Under the pieces are notes generated by a model. The model was given only the letters and a program-made list of their open reading frames with translations, searched no databases and was not told the DNA's origin. The translations under genes were made by a program, and so were the position numbers. Positions 21,867-34,993 of a stretch of 64,000 bases of DNA are shown piece by piece. The stretch spans positions 14,508,001 to 14,572,000 of the forward strand of contig NC_135141.1 of NCBI RefSeq assembly GCF_051014445.1, written 5' to 3'. How positions within the stretch are numbered: position 1 is the stretch's first letter; the number at the start of each line of letters is the position of its first letter. This stretch comes from Colletes latitarsis (Eukaryota > Arthropoda > Insecta > Hymenoptera > Colletidae).

Positions 21867-24800
21867 GATCCAACATGCTTTTACAAACTGCATACTTTAT
21901 CTAACGCATTCAGGTTGATTTCATATTATGTATGTAATAGAACCTAAAGAGTTTTCAAACGTTAGTCAACGATGAGAGTCATCGTTATTTCAAGGAATTT
22001 ATTATGATTTATCATTGACTTTTGGTAGTGTCTTTGAAACGTGAAAGAAGCTCAAAAACTAAGATAGGGAACAATAGTTTTGTAACGTTCGAATCAGCCA
22101 TTGTGTTAAGAGAGAGCCTCAAGATAGCTAGCTTGTAGTAAAACTTAGATAAAGCCTGATCCAACATGGTTTTACAAACTGCATACTTTATCTAATGCAT
22201 TCAGAAACTTGGTACAATTGTTTTAAGAGACTGATTTGATATTATGTATCTAACAGAACCTAAAGAGTTTGCAAATGTTAGTCAACGATAAGAGTTATCG
22301 TTATTTCAAGGAATTTACTATGATTTATCATTGACTTTTGCTAATGTCTTTGAAACGTGAGAAAAAGCTCAAAAACTAAGATAGGGAACAACAGTTTTGT
22401 AACAGCCACGTTCGAATCAGCCATTGTGTTAAGAGAGAGCTTCAAGACAGCTACTTTGTAGTAAAACTTAGAACTGTGATAAAGCTTGATCCAACATGGT
22501 TTTACAAACTGCATACTTTATCTAACGCATTCAGGTTGATTTGATATTATGTATGTAATAGAACCTAAAGAGTTTTCAAATGTTAGTCAACGATAAGAGT
22601 CATCGTTATTTCAAGGAATTTATTATGATTTATCATTGAATTTTGGTAATGTCTTTGAAACGTGAAAAAAAGCTCAAAAACTAAGATAGAGAACAATAGT
22701 TTTGTAACGTTTGAATCAGCCATCATGTTAAGAGAGAGCTTCAAGACAGCTAGCTTGTAGTAACACTTAGAACTGTGATAAAGCCTGATCCAACATGGTT
22801 TTACAAACTGCATACTTTATCTAACGCATTCAGGTTGATTTGATATTATGTATGTAATAGAACCTAAAGAGTTTTCAAATGTTAGTCAACGATAAGAGTC
22901 ATCGTTATTTCAAGGAATTTATTATGATTTATCATTGAATTTTGGTAATGTCTTTGAAACGTGAGAAAAAGTTCAAAAACTAAGATAGAGAACAACAGTT
23001 TTGTAACGTTTGAATCAGCCATTGTATTAAGAGAGAGCTTCAAGACAACTAGCTTGTAGTAAAACTTAGATAAAGCCAGATCCAACATGGTTTTACAAAC
23101 TGCATACTTTATCTAACGCATTCAGGTTGATTTGATACTATGTATGTAATAGAACCTAAAGAGTTTTCAAATGTTAGTCAACGATAAGAGTCATCGTTAT
23201 TTCAAGGAATTTATTATGATTTATCATTGACTTTTGCTAATGTCTTTGAAACGTGAGAAAAAGCTCAAAAACTAAGATAGAGAACAAGAGTTTTGTAACG
23301 TTTGAATCAGCCATCGTGTTAAGAGAGAGCATCAAGACAGCTAGCTTGTAGTGAAACTTAGATAAAGCCTGATCCAACATGGTTTTACAAACTGCATACT
23401 TTATCTAACGCATTCAGGAACCTGGCACAATTGTTTTAAGAGATTGATTTTATATTATGTATCTAACAGAACCTAAAGAGTTTTCAAATGTTAGTCAACG
23501 ATAAGAGTCATCGTTATTTCAAGGAATTTACTATGATTTATCATTGACTTTTGCTAATGTCTTTGAAACGTGAAAGAAGCTCAAAAACTAAGATAGAGAA
23601 CAACAGTTTTGTAACGTTTGAATCAGCCATTGTGTTAAGAGAGAGTTTCAAGACAGCTACTTTGTAGTAAAACTTAGAACTGTGATAAAGCTTGATCCAA
23701 CATGGTTTTACAAACTGCATACTTTATCTAACGCATTCAGGTTGATTTGATATTATGTATCTAACAGAACCTAAAGAGTTTTCAAATGTTAGTCAACGAT
23801 AAGAGTCATCGTTATTACAAGGAATTTACTATGATTTGTCATTGACTTTTGCTAATGTCTTTGAAACGTGAGAAAAAGTTCAAAAACTAAGATAGAGAAC
23901 AACAGTTTTGTAACGTTTGAATCAGCCATTGTATTAAGAGAGAGCTTCAAGACAACTAGCTTGTAGTGAAACTTAGAACTGTGATAAAGCCTGATCCAAC
24001 ATGGTTTTACAAACTGTATACTTTATCTAACGCATTCAGGAACCTGGCACAATTGTTTTAAGAGATTGATTTGATATTATGTATCTAACAGAACCTAAAG
24101 AGTTTTCAAATGTTAGTCAAAGATAAGAGTCATCGTTATTTCAAGGAATTTATTATGATTTATCATTGACTTTTGCTAATGTCTTTGAAACGTGAAAGAA
24201 GCTCAAAAATTGAGATAGAGAACAATAGTTTTGTAACGTTTGAATCAGCCATTGTATTAAAAGAGAGCTTCAAGACAACTAGCTTGTAGTGAAACTTAGA
24301 ACTGCGATAAAGCCTGATCCAACATGGTTTTACAAACTGCATACTTTATCTAACGCATTCAGGAACTTGGTACAATTGTTTTAAGAGACTGATTTGATAT
24401 TATGTATGTGATAGAACCTAAAGAGTTTTCAAATGTTAGTCGACGATAAGAGTCATTGTTATTTCAAGGAATTTATTATTTAATATCATTGACTTTTGGT
24501 AATGTCTTTGAAACGTGAGAAAAAGCTCAAAAATTAAGATAGAGAACAATAGTTTTGTAACGTTTGAATCAGCCATTGTGTTAAGAGAGAGCTTCAAGAC
24601 AGCTAGCTTGTAGTAAAACTTAGAACTGTGATAAAGCCTGATCCAACATGGTTTTACAAACTGCATACTTTATCTAACGCATTCAGGAACTTGGTACAAT
24701 TGTTTTAAGAGACTGATTTGATATTATGTATGTGATAGAACCTAAAGAATTTTCAAATGTTAGTCAACGATAAGAGTCATCGTTATTTCAAGGAATTTAC

Positions 24801-25300
24801 TATGATTTATCATTGACTTTTGCTAATGTCTTTGAAACGTGAAAGAAGCTCAAAAACTAAGATAGAGAACAATAGTTTTGTAACGTTTGAATCAGCCATC
24901 ATGTTAAGAGAGAGCTTCAAGACAGCTAGCTTGTAGTAAAACTTAGATAAAGCCTGATCCAACATGGTTTTACAAACTGCATACTTTATCTAATGCATTC
25001 AGAAACTTGGTACAATTGTTTTAAGAGACTGATTTGATATTATGTATCTAACAGAACCTAAAGAGTTTTCAAATGTTAGTCAACGATAAGAGTCATCGTT
25101 ATTTCAAGGAATTTATTATGATTTATCATTGACTTTTGCTAATGTCTTTGAAACGTGAGAAAAAGTTCAAAAACTAAGATAGAGAACAATAGTTTTGTAA
25201 TTAAGTTTACATTAAGTTTAACTTAACACAAATAGTTTTGTGTTAAGAGGGAGCTTCAAGACAGCTAGCTTGTAGTAAAACTTAGATAAAGCCTGATACA
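21867..25300 (+). repeat. Roughly 300-bp tandem satellite array
   Basis: Unit starts marked by GATCCAACATG fall at 21867, 22158, 22488, 22787, 23079, 23371, 23694, 23993, 24316, 24640 and 24956, with a degenerate start at 25295. Unit lengths are 291-339 bp. The long and short classes differ mainly by an optional insert near ACAATTGTTTTAAGAGA. Diverged units are visible outside the core at about 21700 and at about 25470 and 25630. There is no conserved reading frame. Confidence 0.92.
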
Positions 25301-27334
25301 ATGGACTATACAACAACTATGGTTAGATTTTCAAACTTTAACAACAGTCTCGTGACAAAATCTGATCCTTGTTATAAGAAATTAATTTGATATTTACTAG
25401 AATTTATCATGAGCCTAAAGATAACTGACTTGCAATAAGACTCAAGAGAGATTCGATTAGTGCTGTTCTACAGCAAGTATGATCCAATATTCGAGCTTCA
25501 ACCAACAGTATCGTGAAAGAAATTGTCATCTTTGTTTCAGGAAATTAATTTGAAACATACCAAGATGTATCGTGGACTCTATGGAATGTCTTCTGGGTTA
25601 CGGTAAAACCCAGAAGGGAAATAGAAACTGATCCAGAGTTGCTCTACAACTACCGTAGCATTTTCGTAGCTTATCATCCTTCTTTTAAGAAATGAATTTA
25701 GTTCGTTTTAGTCTTTATGGGGACGTTTTCAAAGGGTATCCACGAAGCGACCGTTTTGTAGTAAACAACGCGTTCAAACGACCAATTCCATCCAAATCAA
25801 TTATCGAATTCGTACGAATTAATTAACATTTATCAAATAAACGTAAGTTCCCTCGCTAAATCATCCCCTTGAAGTTACAGTACGTACACAACGATAAAGT
25901 AAAGTAATTGCAGATAGGTTGAAAGTCAGGTCACCGTGTCCCGATTAAAACTAAAAGTTTCTCTCTTTTCTGAGGGCCGAAAAGCACACGCCTCTCGACG
26001 CTGAAAAAGAACATTGAAAATGAAGAAAAATTGAAACTCGAACGCATACGATTTAAAGTAGATTTTTCGGAGACCATGCACTTTCAAACAATACGCCAAG
26101 AACGTTAAAAACAAGAACTAAAATATGTAGCAAAGAAAAACAGTGTCCAACCAGAGGTACGTAATTCGTACGCGCGCGTCATCGATGGTATCCGCTCGAT
26201 GATGAATCAAAGATAGAGAAGATAAGTTGGCTTTTGGGTGCGAAAGGTGGCTCGGTAATTAATCTAAGGAGATCGTCGAAGAGGAGCGTGAAAGGACGAA
26301 GAAAGCTTTCGCTTGGAACTCGAGGATGACGTTCCTCGAAAGTAGTTTAGGTAGCTAAGGCGGAACCCGGTGCCAGGATCATCCTCTCCCGTCTCCTGGG
26401 TGACTATTCGCCGCGGGACTTCGTTCCGAAGATTACCGAGAAACGTGGTTACCCCGGTAATCATTCCCGGGTTACTTTCTAACTAACTTCGAACGTGAAA
26501 GTTAATCAGCGGCGAGCCGAGCGGCTAAAACGCAGCTGACCGGCGATCGCGATCGATCTTGCCGATTCACGAGCCTCGACGACGGCCAACGGATATAGGA
26601 GGTCTCGCGATCGATACCGAGCCGCGGCGAGCGGACTTTCTAATATTCGCTCTTCATGCATGGATGCCCGGTAGCATTAAAACGATTAAAAGTCGCCTGA
26701 CCGATTTGCCTTCGACTCGGGAACGATCCGTGGCTTCGAAGAGAGATCGGTGCTCCCGTTCTCGTCCGACTACCCTTGCTACCTTAACGACACCGATCTC
26801 GTTGGAACGTCGAGGAAAGCGGCTAAAAACATAAAAGAAAACGAACCTTGGACTTTTCGGCGTAGAAAAAAAATGTTCTGGTCAACGATTGCTCAGTCTA
26901 GAACTAAAAGTGAAAAATGCGAAACAAAAAATAGGAAAAGGAGAGCGTTCTTCCGACGGTCCCGGCGCGAGCAGTCACCCCCTCCCCCCAGCCTGGCACC
27001 GCGGTTAAAAGAAAACAGGAACGATTCAGAGTCACTCGTGAACAAGCTGCGTGCACACACCGGCGTAACAGGTTCTAAACGGTTCTAGGATCGGGTCTGA
27101 GAAGAGCTAGACGAGAGCCAGGATGCAGGGGAAACGTAGGTAACCGGACGACCGACGAGCTCGACGAATGATCCATCCTTTCGGAATAGTGAACGACGAT
27201 CGGAGGAGAAGCACCGCGTCGAGTCTCGCGCCCCCGGTCCCGATGGAAACGGGAAACGTGGACGAGGAGGACAAGAAGAAAGAAGAAACCGAGGAGAAAT
27301 AACAGTTGCTCCTAATCTCCAAGACCAGCCGGAG
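25301..27334. other. Region downstream of rn, with decayed satellite at its left
   Basis: 25301-25760 holds strongly diverged copies of the roughly 300-bp satellite. From about 25800 to 27334 the sequence is single-copy and GC-richer near rn. It may include the rn 3' untranslated region (minus strand), but no clear polyadenylation site was identified. Confidence 0.4.
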
Positions 27335-28483
27335 TTACTGTTTCTCCTTGAGTCCGCCGAGGAGAGCGTGGCTCTCCATCGTCGCGCTGAGGTTGCTCAA
27401 ATTACTGAGATTCCCCAGGTTGCCCAGGTTCCCGAGGTTCCCGAGGTTCGGTTGGTGCGCGTAATTCCTGATTTGATGCAGGCTGATCAGCTGGTTGGGA
27501 AACGAGGTCGCGTTCTGGTTGCTGGTCGTCCCGGGCGTCACACCGGACGAGGACGAGGCCGGCGAGGACTTTTGCGTCGAGTTGAAGGCTTCGTAGAGGT
27601 ACGGCCTGGAGGCTGGATGATGGCTGCCCGGGTAGTGCAAGTGATTCAACGGGTTCAACGAGTGCTGCATAGAAGAGATCGAGTTTATCGAGATCGAGGA
27701 TATCGGCGTGAACGCCGAACTGCTGTTGGGATGATGATTCGCGCCCGGCTGTGGCGTCTGTTGCCTGGAATCGTTCTCTATGGAGTCGCCGCGGTGTCCG
27801 TGGCCAGGTAACAGCATCTCCGGGTTCTGGTTCTGATGGTAGTCGGTGTGATGGTGCGGCAGTCGTTCGTGCAGATCGCTGATCACCGAGTCCGGACTGA
27901 CCTTCGGCCAGTAGTGATCCTGATGGTGGGCCGCCATCGCGTGGATAGACGGCCTGAGGCCCGTCCCGATGATCGGGGGTCTCTTGTCCGTCCTCTCCGC
28001 GTGTTTCTGCATGTGCTTGGCCAGGTAGGTCTCCTGCGTGTAACTCTTGCCGCAGTACTGGCAGATGTGCGTCTTAAGGTGCTTCGATTCCTTGTGCTTC
28101 GGTATGTGCTCGAGCAGGCTGGGCTCGTCGGAGAAGCACTTGTAGCAGGAGTTACACTTGTACGGCTTGTCGGTCTGGTGGCACCGGGAGTGGCTCTGTA
28201 GGTTGCTCAGCTGGCTGAACGCCTTCGTGCAGCCTGGATGCCGGCACTTGTACGGTTTGTCGCCGGTGTGCGTGCGGATGTGCTGCTGTAGGTGGCTCAG
28301 TTGGGTGAACTTCCGCTGGCAAATCTCGCAGCGGTACGGCTTGATGCCCAGGTGGATCCTGGTGTGCTGCGACAGGTACGAGGAGTTCGCGAACGCCTTC
28401 GAGCACTGGGTGCACTTGTACGGCTTCGCCTCTCGCATGTGGATCTGCGTGTGGAGCTGCAGATCCGCCTTGCTACCAAAGAT
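27335..28483 (-). CDS. rn: Terminal coding exon of rotund/squeeze-family zinc-finger factor
   Basis: This minus-strand exon encodes 382 residues and ends at TAA (27335-27337). It begins at a 3' splice site: a pyrimidine-rich tract ending in AG (28484 side) precedes codon Ile-1, phase 0. The first zinc finger is split by the intron; only its His half (residues 1-15, HTQIH) is here. Five complete C2H2 fingers follow: C24-H44, C52-H72, C80-H102 (with a 4-residue Cys spacing, CRHPGC), C110-H130 and C141-H161. The linkers are the highly conserved ones of the rotund/squeeze/lin-29/ZNF384 group of nuclear DNA-binding regulators. In Drosophila rotund patterns appendages and squeeze acts in neurons. 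The tail is rich in His, Ser, Asn and Pro, has the LISLHQIRNYAHQP block that I associate with rotund, and ends with seven NL[G/S] tripeptides. An in-frame ATG at 28511-28513 lies inside the intron and is not the start. Assignment to rn rather than sqz is by recall. Confidence 0.9.
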   Translation of the reverse strand: MFGSKADLQLHTQIHMREAKPYKCTQCSKAFANSSYLSQHTRIHLGIKPYRCEICQRKFTQLSHLQQHIRTHTGDKPYKCRHPGCTKAFSQLSNLQSHSRCHQTDKPYKCNSCYKCFSDEPSLLEHIPKHKESKHLKTHICQYCGKSYTQETYLAKHMQKHAERTDKRPPIIGTGLRPSIHAMAAHHQDHYWPKVSPDSVISDLHERLPHHHTDYHQNQNPEMLLPGHGHRGDSIENDSRQQTPQPGANHHPNSSSAFTPISSISINSISSMQHSLNPLNHLHYPGSHHPASRPYLYEAFNSTQKSSPASSSSGVTPGTTSNQNATSFPNQLISLHQIRNYAHQPNLGNLGNLGNLGNLSNLSNLSATMESHALLGGLKEKQ

Positions 28484-31011
28484 CTGCAAACAGAACAAAT
28501 CATCTATCGTCAAGTTCGCGATACAACCAAAACGATGCTTATTTCTATGGACAGGGCAGGTATGCTCGACAGAAAATAATCGGGAACGTGCAATATCTTT
28601 TTTCTATATTTCATCTCGGTGTCTCCGTCAGCTGCGAAAATGGCAGCGACTTTTCCAAGGAGTGATTTGCGCCGCGATTAACCGAATAATGAAAGAGCCG
28701 ATCGACAGGTGAAGGGGTTCCATCGTCGTCTGGACTCTCGGTTCTCCTTCTATCGCGCTGGTTGCTCCGCTTCCTCCTTCCCTCTCCGTGTGTTGGCGCA
28801 TTAGCCGATCGCCGCGGTGTATTTATAAATAAATAAATGTAAACGAGGACTGACGGTAGCCGGAGCCGTACGCGTAAAGGCGGGGAGAGGATGACCTTGT
28901 CTATCATGGCCTAGCCTCCGGGCATACCTGACTGACTGGCTTCAGCTACCGCATACAGATCTCTCTCTCCTTCTCTTCCACTCTTAATTCCCCTTCCATG
29001 TCTTTTTATTTCGTCTCTCGTCTCACCGTCTCTTCCTCCTCGCCCCTTTTTGTTAGCCGCTCGCGGTGTCTCGGCTCTCTTTGTACGGTAGCCTTAAATA
29101 CCTACTCTGACTCGTCTACGCTCCTTACCAATTTCTTACGGCATCGACGCGCCCGATGTTCTAATTTGTCCGATCTAATTGATACCTTGAATACGAAACG
29201 CCAGACGATGCTCGCGTGGAAACAAAGTTGCGCGACTTCCGGCGATTCCACGAACCAGCCGGAGATCTGGCGCGAACGTCCGCCCCGCGGTGGACCGGTT
29301 TGCAAACCGAATCCCCGTTAGACCCTCTTCCGCAACCCGGTGCCGTTGAAAAATTCCCAATTCGGTTTTAATTGCACCGACCCCGTCCTAGCGGAGGATT
29401 TCTCCGGCCGGACAGGTTCCTTAATTTGCCCGGGCCATGTCCTCGCAACTCTTCCGTGTGATAAAACGTCCCCGGCGAGGATCGTAGACGGGCAGAGAGG
29501 AACGTAAAGGGACCCAGAGCCACGAGCAACAAGTAATTCGCTCGGGTCACGAGATTCCGGTCCTGCAAATTACGACGATGCGTGTCCTGGCTTCTTGGAA
29601 AGCCTCGATCGGGGACGCGGGTATCGCACCAGGAGGACGATAGGAATCGTGGAAACTATCCTGGACACGCGAGGAACGACGCAAAGGCGGTCGATTTCCT
29701 GCCCGATCGCGGATCGCTCGAGATTGTTACGTAAAACGACGGATTCCTTTCTCGGATCGACGGATCGTTCTCTGCCACGCCCAAGGATCGTACCAACGAT
29801 CCATGGACGACGAAAAATAACGCTTTTCCGCGGATGCTCACAGTCTGCTAAACGCCAACAAAATTCAATTTTTACAAGCAACCACGTGTCGTTAATAAAA
29901 CTTAGCGGGAAAACCTGAATACGTAATTGTTCGATCGTAGATTTAGACGATTCGAAAGATAATGAGAATTTGTTGAGTCTCCCTTTAATCTGTATACTTT
30001 GGAATATTTTTTATATCGAAAATGGCACTTCTATGGATCAGTATTACTTTTTTGCAGAGCTTAGAAGTTTACTGTAAAAAGAGTAATAATCGAATCGTTC
30101 AGTGGGGAAAGGGCGTGTGCAGTAAAAGTTCCAACTTCATTTTATCGTGGAATTGTTTTCTCCATAGTGAATTATTATTTACTTCGTAAAATGAAAAAAC
30201 GACTGGAAAGTAAGCTTCGTTTTGTTCGCAAGTTTTTACGACATACTTATGTTTTGTTGCATTCTTTATTATTGATAATATAGATCGATATTCATCTGTA
30301 CCTTTAAGATTTAAGATTAAAGATTTTGGAGTAGAAGTGGAAGTACATAATGGCGTTGGGGCAATGTTTAAGAAGAACAGAAAAATCAAAGTAATGCTGG
30401 TGGATTGAAAGATCGAAATAAGAGGTTAGACAACGCAAACGTATTATTAATTATAATAGGTGTTCTGACCTCCGGTTCAGGTTTTTTTTTCACTAATTTC
30501 CACGTGGCACCAACCAATTCTTTTTGTTGTTTTTTTGCTATTTTTTATTCTTACTTGTCGTAAGACCTTTATAGTTGGATACATTCCTAAGATTACAATT
30601 CTTATTAGATAAACGATATGAAGGTAGGCTAACGATGTACGAGCATTTGAAACTGGAGCTCCATAATTACATACAATACACGTAATAACGTGCATTTAAA
30701 ACTGTTATCTTACTAATTAAAGAAAACGAGAAACCATTCTGGTGCAATTTTATAGTCTCTTTGATCATACCGATTATATCCATAAAATCTGTAATTTAAA
30801 ATTAAACAATTGTTCGAAGGACTATCGTCTCAAACGAAAGTACTTGATCTGTGTTTGCGTAAATTAGTGGGAATTTATTCTAATTGTGCTTCGTAAATAA
30901 TCTCTTTGGCAGTTTTCGGCCAGCTTCGGCTAACTACTAAAATATGTAAACGAATTCGGACAAATTGTAAATATACGATAAATCGAGCAAGATCATTACA
31001 TAACTATTATA
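28484..31011 (-). other. Probable rn intron
   Basis: The sequence upstream of the rn terminal exon. The 3' splice site is at 28484-28490 with a T-rich tract just upstream on the minus strand. No upstream rn exon (which should end in the Cys pair of finger 1) was recognised. About 28700-29800 is moderately GC-rich. Confidence 0.5.
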
Positions 31012-33679
31012 CAGGGTGTTCGGCCACCACTGGGGAAAATTTTAATGGGAGATTCTAGAGGCCAAAATAGGACGAAAATCAAGAATTTGTTGATGAAGGT
31101 TTCGTTAAAAAGTTATTAACGTTTAAAGTTCCGCTCGCATCAAATTTTTTTCTCGAAAATGCGTAGGATTTCGGGGGTATGTCTATTCACCAAAAATGAT
31201 TGTAACTGACCCATGCAACCGAAAATAATTTTTTTAGAGCGATTTAAAAGTTTTTAATTTTGTCAAAAAATTTTGGCACGTACTCGAATTTTTTTCTCGA
31301 AAATGGGTAGGATTTCGTGTATGTGTCTATTCACCAAAAGTGATTATAATTGACCCATGCAACCGAAAATAATTTTTTTAGAGCGATTTAAAAGTTTTTA
31401 ATTTTGTCGAAAAATTTAGGCACCTACCCTGTCGATTTTTTTTAAAAATTACTTTTTCATTTTTAGTAATTTTGTTTGACGTCCTACAGAAAAGTTGTTT
31501 AATACTTTTTTGTAGGTATCTATGGAATCTACTTCAGAAAAAAGTTTCATTGAAATGTATTCACTATTATAGGAGTTATGGCTGTTTGAAAATTGGACCA
31601 TTTTAATGGGGTTTTTCTCATTTTGCGGAGTCAAGGTTTAATTTTTCGGATATTTTTGCGATTTGTACATATTGTCCATCAAAATACGCGTAGTTTGCTT
31701 TTTTAAACATTAAAATCGTCCAATCCATTCAGAAGTTATGACGTTTTAAATATTCGCATGAAAATTTGGGCAGACATTTCTGGCCAGAAATTAGATTTTC
31801 GGCAAGGAATTTTTTTTCTCGAAACTGAGTAGGATTTCGGGAGTATGTCTGTTGACCAAAAATGCTTGCAATTGACTCCTGCAAGTAAAAATGATTTTTC
31901 CAAGACGATTCGAAAGTCTTTTTTTTCACCCAAAACTTTCAACATTTACTCGAATTTTTTTCTCGAAAATGCGTAGAATTTCGGAGGTATGTCTATTCAC
32001 CAAAAATGATTGTAACTGACCCCTGCAACCATTGATATTTTTTTTAGAACGACTAGAAAATTTTTTTTTTCGTCGAAAAATTTAGGCACCTACCCCTGCC
32101 GATTTTTCTTAAAAATTCCTTTTTCATTTTTAGTAATTTTGTTTGACGCCCTACAGAAAAATTGTTTAATACTTTTCTGTAGGTACCCATGAGCTCTACT
32201 TCAGAAAAAAGTTTCATTGAAATATTTTTACTATTGCAAAAGTTATGGCTTTTTGAAAATTGGACCATTTTTAAAAGGTTTTTCTCATTTTGCGGGGTCA
32301 AGAATCAACTTTTCGAATATTTTAGCGATTTATACATATTCTCTATCAAAATACGCGTAGTTTGCTTTTTTAAACATTAAAATCGTCCAATCCGTTCACA
32401 AGTTATGACGTTTTAAACATTCGCATGAAAATTCGGGCAGACATTTCTGGCCAGAAATTATATTTTCGGTATGGAATTTTTTTCTCGAAACTGAGTAGGA
32501 TTTCGAGAGTATGTCTATTGACCAAAAATGATTATACTTGTCCCCTGCAACTAAATATAATTTTTTTAGTGTGATTTGAAATTTTTTAATTCCGTCTAAA
32601 AATTTCAATACCTACATTCATTTTTTTCTCGAAATTGGGTAGGATTTCGGGGATATATCTATTTACCAAAAATGATTATAATTGACCCCTGCAGCCAAAA
32701 ATATTTTTTTTAGAACGACTTGAAAATTTTTTTTTTCGTCGAAAAATTTAGGCACCTACCCCATGTCGATTTTTCTTAAAAATTCCTTTTTCATTTTTAG
32801 TAATTTTGTTTGACGCCCTACAAAAAAATTGTCTAATACTTTTCTGTAGGTACCCATGAGCTCTGTTACAGAAAAAAGTTTCATTGAAATATATTCAGAA
32901 TTGTAGGAGTTATGACTATTTGAAAATTGAACCATCTTTATGGGGTTTTTCCATTTTGTGGGCTCAAGAATCAACTCTTCGAATATTTTTATAATTGCTA
33001 CATATTATACATTAAAATACGCGTAGTTTGCTTTTTTAAACATTAAAATCGTCCAATCCGTTCAGAATTTATGACGTTTTAAATATTCGCATGAAAATTC
33101 GGGCAGACATTTCTGGCCAGAAATTATATTTTCGGTAATGAATTTTTTTCTCGAAAATGCGTAGAATTTCGGAGGTATGTCTATTCACCAAAAATGATTG
33201 CAATTGACCCCTGCAACCATTGATATTTTTTTTAGAACGACTTGAAAATTTTTTTTTCGTCGAAAAATTTAGGTATTTAATAAGATTTTCGGTAAGGAAT
33301 TTTTTTCTCGAAAACGCGTAGGATTTCGAGGGTATATGTAATGACCAAAAATGATTGTAATTGTCCCCTGTAACTAAATATAATTTTTTTAGTGTGATTT
33401 GAAATTTTTTAATTTCGTCTAAAAATTTCAATACCTACATGAATTTTTTTCTCGAAAATGCGTAGAATTTCGGAGGTATGTGTATTCATCAAAAATGATT
33501 GTAATTTACCCCTGCAACCAAGAATAATTTTTTCAGAATGATTTGAAATTTTTTAATTCAATTTTTTAATAACTTTTCAACAAAGCCTCAATAAAAAAAT
33601 TGATATTGTCGATTTTCGTCTTATTTTGGCCTCTAGAATCTCCCAATAAAATTTTTTCCAGGGGTAGCCGAACACCCTG
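31012..33679. mobile_element. CAGGGTGT element B (TIR-bounded satellite)
   Basis: The ends CAGGGTGTTCGGCC and its complement head inverted repeats of about 110 bp, with TA on both sides (31010-31011 and 33680-33681). The interior alternates the roughly 150-bp satellite with three copies of the roughly 390-bp module (near 31410, 32080 and 32750). The same two modules occur in the 3137-9819 block. No transposase is present. Confidence 0.85.
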
Positions 33680-34993
33680 TATATGCCTATAAAGCATACA
33701 TATGTTATACACAAGAAATATATTGATTTTAAAATATCATGTTCACATATATTATCATCACGTTCAAAATGGGTAATTCGACTATAAATTATTATGCTTG
33801 AAAATTTGTAACTCGTCAAAAGCAAAAATGGCTATACAACGAGTTTTATAGTATGGATCTTCTTTGAACGTGGATGTATCGTCACCATTAATCTTCATCG
33901 AGCGTCGTTCCCTTGATCTTCCAAACCGAAATCATCGCCTGGACGCATCGTAAGTCATTTTGGCGCGTCGATCGAGTCATTCTTTGCATAAAAATTCCTT
34001 TTTCCTCGCTGAACCGTGTCTTTCCCTTCCCAAAAGTCAAACACCAGAACGGAAACGAATATTAAGATTTATACTCGTATTTAAATAAACTGAATATCTG
34101 TGACTTTATTTGTTCGAACGTGTCAGCGTAGCTTTGGAACGTAGGTTTCAGGGTAACGTTCCTAGAAAGTGGATGCGAGCTTTCCTCGAAGTAGAAACAT
34201 CCAGACGATCTACGAAAGGAACCTGATTACGAATTAGGTCGAAGCCGCGTCGAGTCGAAACTCGAGCGGATTATCCTGCGGACGAGACGTCGAAGAGACT
34301 CTTCGTAATTTCGTCCACAACGCCGACGAGAGATTCTCGACACGGAACTGTGTCACCGCGCAAAATTCAAACCGTTATAGCAATAATTTAGTCAAAGATG
34401 AACCCCACGGCGGAACCGGAGTCGTCGATAAATTAATTTCGATCCTGTTCGACGAAAGCCTCGCGGGTTCGGCAACGAAGATGATCGATGGTCGTCGAAC
34501 GAAACCGTTATTGTTTGAAACATCGAACCTTCGAATCTTGTGTACCAAATATTCGGAAGAAGCAAACTCGACGATTCGAACACAATTGTACGAATCTGGT
34601 CGCGAACGGCTATGGATTTATCTCGATCGTCGGCAATGAACGAAACGATCGTAGCGGAACGAATTAATGCGCGAGATCTGCGCGAAACGACACAGATATT
34701 GCGCGTTTGTGCGGAAACGCATTAGGAAACACCGCGATAAAACGCTAGCGATTCCAGAGCACGCGAAAAAACTAGCCAAAAGTAAAGAAATCCACGATTG
34801 TTTTCTATATAAATCGAATTTTAACGTTCTAATTCCCAAACTTTTAAGCAATTTTTATCTAGATCAGTTTATACGATATACAGGCTGTGTAAGCCGAATT
34901 ACACATTCTTAGAATTTTTGTTTCTTCGTCGCAAATTAGCTTAAAATCTACTTGATCGATTTTGATTGATCCACCATTATTCTATTCCGTATA
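33680..34993. other. Single-copy spacer
   Basis: No gene is supported. It is moderately GC-rich at 33850-34750. Short open frames lack homology that I recognise. Confidence 0.4.

Noticed and set aside
27368..28712. Long plus-strand frames (for example 27368-27811 and 28158-28712) opposite the zinc-finger exon.
   Set aside because: They are antisense shadows of the GC-rich rn exon and read as Arg/Val-rich nonsense.
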